From positions 186,001 through 250,000 of the forward strand of contig NZ_NJNQ01000002.1 of assembly GCF_002742445.1 (NCBI RefSeq): a DNA stretch of 64,000 nucleotides, in the 5' to 3' direction. Source of the DNA: Bifidobacterium sp. N4G05. GTDB taxonomy: Bacteria > Actinomycetota > Actinomycetes > Actinomycetales > Bifidobacteriaceae. Positions 63,397-64,000 of the stretch are shown here, one piece after another (the first letter of the stretch is position 1; the number at the start of each line of letters is the position of its first letter). The position numbers and the translations under genes are program-made. The notes beneath the pieces are model-generated. The model was not told the DNA's origin. It saw only the letters and a list, made by a program, of their open reading frames with translations, and searched no databases.

Positions 63397-64000
63397 ATGC
63401 ATCGTCAAATCATCTCCCGGTGTCCACTATCCCCGATTACGATAACCATCATTCTCATAGCAGAATCAATGGTTTTATGCACTTGGGCCTTTCATCCTTC
63501 CAACTCACCATATGTTTGGGTACTGACGATTTCTCAGATCGCATGCATCGCATTTTCCCCGGCTTATCCTCGTGCCGCATTCGGAACGGCTTTACTTATC
63601 AATCTATGCGGCACACTGCTTCAGAACGATTCCGGACCGACATCGTTGTATTCCTTGCTTGTCGCCTTTGGTTTCTTATGTTTTCGCAACAGCAATATCA
63701 CCTCCTTGATAGCATCAGTACTGATCTGCGGAATCCAAACAATCGGAATGCTCTGGACACATTCCTGGAACGATATAAGAACTTTGTCGTCTACCTTAAT
63801 TGCTCTAGCGCTTACAGCATTGCTGGGATGCGGTTTGCGTTGGCAAGAGGACGCATTGCGGCGGCGCCGCGAAGCGGAGCATTTACACATGCTGCTTAAC
63901 AATAGAGAACGAGATATCAATACTGCGACACAGTTGCATGACGCAATCACCAATAGCTTGTCGCTCATTGCTCGAACGGCTCAACGTCAAATGAGGTTGA
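63397..64000 (+). CDS. Membrane sensor histidine kinase, NarL type (partial)
   Basis: The reading frame opens at ATG 63397, four bases after the regulator stop, and is still open at the window end (201 codons). The N-terminal part has about five or six hydrophobic helices (for example VWVLTISQIACIAFSP and IASVLICGIQTIGMLW). A charged coiled-coil linker leads to the HisKA_3 motif QLHDAITNSLSLIARTAQRQ, in which His would be phosphorylated. The ATPase domain is beyond the window. A different frame in this stretch gives a random 159-codon ORF, which is not real. The pair may sense envelope signals or the peptide. Confidence 0.88.
   Translation, partial: MHRQIISRCPLSPITITIILIAESMVLCTWAFHPSNSPYVWVLTISQIACIAFSPAYPRAAFGTALLINLCGTLLQNDSGPTSLYSLLVAFGFLCFRNSNITSLIASVLICGIQTIGMLWTHSWNDIRTLSSTLIALALTALLGCGLRWQEDALRRRREAEHLHMLLNNRERDINTATQLHDAITNSLSLIARTAQRQMRL

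Noticed and set aside
63420..63899. 159-codon ORF beside the response regulator
   Set aside because: Frame is out of phase with the histidine kinase reading, which has membrane helices and an H-box; the ORF product has no such features.

Overview
The window looks like chromosomal DNA of a Bifidobacterium, probably in or near the adolescentis/catenulatum/longum groups. The evidence is a fused RmlC-RmlD protein, a DUF4012 protein beside a WbaP-like priming transferase, araA/araD/araB under a LacI-type regulator, adjacent GH42 and GH35 beta-galactosidases with an ABC sugar importer, and PdxS/PdxT, all in a moderately high-GC background. No rRNA, tRNA or CRISPR array was found. The species is inferred from gene content only.

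Positions 1-25.4 kb hold an exopolysaccharide (EPS) locus, almost all on the minus strand. From right to left: a DUF4012 membrane protein, the polyprenyl-phosphate glycosyl-1-phosphate transferase that starts the repeat unit, a surface protein with an LPxTG-like end, the dTDP-rhamnose genes (rmlB, rmlCD fusion, rmlA), a decayed ISL3-family insertion sequence, and then a more AT-rich block. That block has GT4 glycosyltransferases, a UDP-glucuronate 4-epimerase, UDP-glucose dehydrogenase, further modifying enzymes, a Wzy-type polymerase, a Wzx-type flippase and acetyltransferases. One acetyltransferase is thrown out of frame by a run of ten G, a likely phase-variation switch.

Positions 25.4-34.4 kb are mixed genes: a small unknown protein, a DHA2-type MFS exporter, a membrane GGDEF protein with an eleven-G run at its start, an NRAMP transporter, an aldo/keto reductase, a membrane-anchored HNH nuclease and a DUF559 endonuclease-like protein. 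The last is flanked by two 193-bp copies of a composite hairpin repeat.

Positions 34.4-57.7 kb are mostly carbohydrate metabolism. A galactoside operon (binding protein, two permeases, GH35, GH42, LacI) is read leftward from a near-consensus promoter with an operator-like palindrome over its -10 box. PdxS/PdxT make pyridoxal phosphate. A tandem ABC exporter and an acyl-CoA ligase follow. Then comes araB-araD-araA with its LacI-family regulator and three matching operator-like sites.

Positions 57.9-64 kb, markedly AT-rich, encode the most notable system: a complete-looking class III lanthipeptide cluster. It has three small precursor peptides, two of them absent from simple ORF lists. Each has an LxLQ-like leader and two Ser-x2-Ser-x3/4-Cys core motifs. 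They surround a LanKC synthetase (lyase, kinase and zinc-less cyclase domains), an ABC exporter without a peptidase domain, and a NarL/LuxR-type response regulator with its histidine kinase, which is cut by the window end.
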